From assembly GCA_018660305.1 (NCBI GenBank), contig JABJKO010000109.1, positions 1 through 6,330 of the forward strand: a stretch of DNA of 6,330 bases, given 5' to 3'. Each line of letters opens with the position of its first letter. Position 1 is the first letter of the stretch. A program made the translations under genes and the position numbers. The notes beneath the pieces were generated by a model. That model was not told the origin of the DNA. It saw only the letters and a program-made list of their open reading frames with translations, and did no database searches. This DNA comes from Rhodospirillaceae bacterium. Its GTDB lineage: Bacteria > Pseudomonadota > Alphaproteobacteria > MPNO01 > UBA2964. Below are positions 5,716 through 6,330 of the stretch, piece by piece.

Positions 5716-6330
5716 GGCAACGCACATGCGAGACATTGTGACACGGGAGCCGCCGGTCGATATCGAGCGGGTGCGTCTTCTCGGTCTGATCGAGCAAAAG
5801 GTCCTTTGGCTCTCCACCTGGATGATTCATCATGCCAACCACGTCCGGCCCAACAGGGACGGGCTGAAGGTCGGCGGTCACCAGGCGTCCTGCGCCTCGG
5901 TTGTCAGCGTGATGACGGCGCTTTATTTCGATGTGCTGAAGCCGGAGGATCGGGTCGCTGTCAAACCCCATGCCAGTCCGGTATTTCACGCCATTCAATA
6001 TCTTCTCGGACATCAGTCCAAGGAAAAGCTGGGCGAACTCCGGTCGCTGGGTGGTCTTCAGTCTTATCCCTGCCGAACGCGCGATGACGATGACGTGGAT
6101 TTTTCCACCGGATCGGTGGGGCTGGGGGCGGCTCAGACGATTTTTGCGTCGCTGGTTCAGGATTATGTCCGGTTCAAGAATATGGCGCCGGGAAATTTTC
6201 AATCCGGACGCATGGTGGCTCTGGTGGGCGATGCCGAACTGGACGAAGGCAACGTCTACGAAGCGTTGCTGGAGAGCTGGAAAAAGGACATCGCCAATCT
6301 CTGGTGGATCATCGACTACAACCGCCAGAG
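5714..6330 (+). CDS. Transketolase-like / homodimeric 2-oxo-acid dehydrogenase E1, N-terminal part (3' end outside window)
   Basis: The frame is open from the ATG to the right edge, giving 205 complete codons of a thiamine-diphosphate enzyme of the AceE/MdeB/transketolase type. Signatures in order: GGHQASCAS (54-62, substrate/cofactor histidine His56), DRVAVKPHASPVFHAI (79-94), GGLQSYP (113-119), STGSVGLG (131-138) and the ThDP-Mg motif starting GDAELDE (172-178) and ending near Asn203 in IIDYN. Pattern and spacing fit homodimeric pyruvate dehydrogenase E1 relatives better than classic transketolase, whose motif reads GDG. Such enzymes decarboxylate a 2-oxo acid, for example 2-oxobutyrate in the MdeB case. 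AGGGG at 5701-5705, eight bases before the ATG, serves as ribosome site. The divergent Lrp gene suggests amino-acid-responsive control. The exact substrate cannot be decided from the fragment. Confidence 0.88.
   Translation, partial: MATHMRDIVTREPPVDIERVRLLGLIEQKVLWLSTWMIHHANHVRPNRDGLKVGGHQASCASVVSVMTALYFDVLKPEDRVAVKPHASPVFHAIQYLLGHQSKEKLGELRSLGGLQSYPCRTRDDDDVDFSTGSVGLGAAQTIFASLVQDYVRFKNMAPGNFQSGRMVALVGDAELDEGNVYEALLESWKKDIANLWWIIDYNRQ

Noticed and set aside
5699..6202. 167-codon minus-strand open frame over the E1-like gene
   Set aside because: The plus strand encodes clear ThDP-enzyme motifs throughout, so the reverse frame is a by-product.

Overview
The window looks like a chromosomal segment from a GC-rich alphaproteobacterium. 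This is inferred from codon use, from the style of the fused NAD(P)HX repair enzyme, and from a divergent Lrp regulator with an AceE-type transketolase-fold gene. Genus cannot be fixed by eye. No rRNA, tRNA, CRISPR array, insertion sequence or phage gene was seen.

Layout from left to right: (1) the last 63 codons of a sensor histidine kinase, closed by a small terminator; (2) a cysteine hydrolase of the isochorismatase-like superfamily with a strong Shine-Dalgarno, ending at a long symmetrical terminator that also serves the convergent gene; (3) on the minus strand, a 134-residue unknown protein with a basic stretch and one C-terminal membrane segment, preceded by a near-consensus sigma-54 (-24/-12) promoter and a repeated 9-mer at enhancer distance; (4) on the minus strand, an amidase-signature hydrolase with a complete Lys-Ser-Ser triad; (5) on the plus strand, a fused NAD(P)HX epimerase/dehydratase (NnrE-NnrD); (6) an AT-rich intergenic stretch and a 95-residue soluble protein of unknown function; (7) on the minus strand, an Lrp/AsnC regulator; (8) divergent from it, the first 205 codons of a homodimeric 2-oxo-acid dehydrogenase E1 / transketolase-like enzyme running off the right edge.

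The genes are mostly single transcription units facing alternate ways, not one operon. The best-supported functional pair is the Lrp regulator and the E1-like gene. Their 124-bp shared intergenic region carries a TAGCA-N6-TGCTA dyad resembling an Lrp site, and the arrangement recalls the mdeR/mdeB locus for 2-oxobutyrate (methionine) catabolism. The two C-N hydrolases could also serve amide or amino-acid nitrogen use, but nothing in the sequence fixes their substrates. The most unusual signal is the putative sigma-54-controlled, tail-anchored small protein. No clear new multi-gene system is visible.
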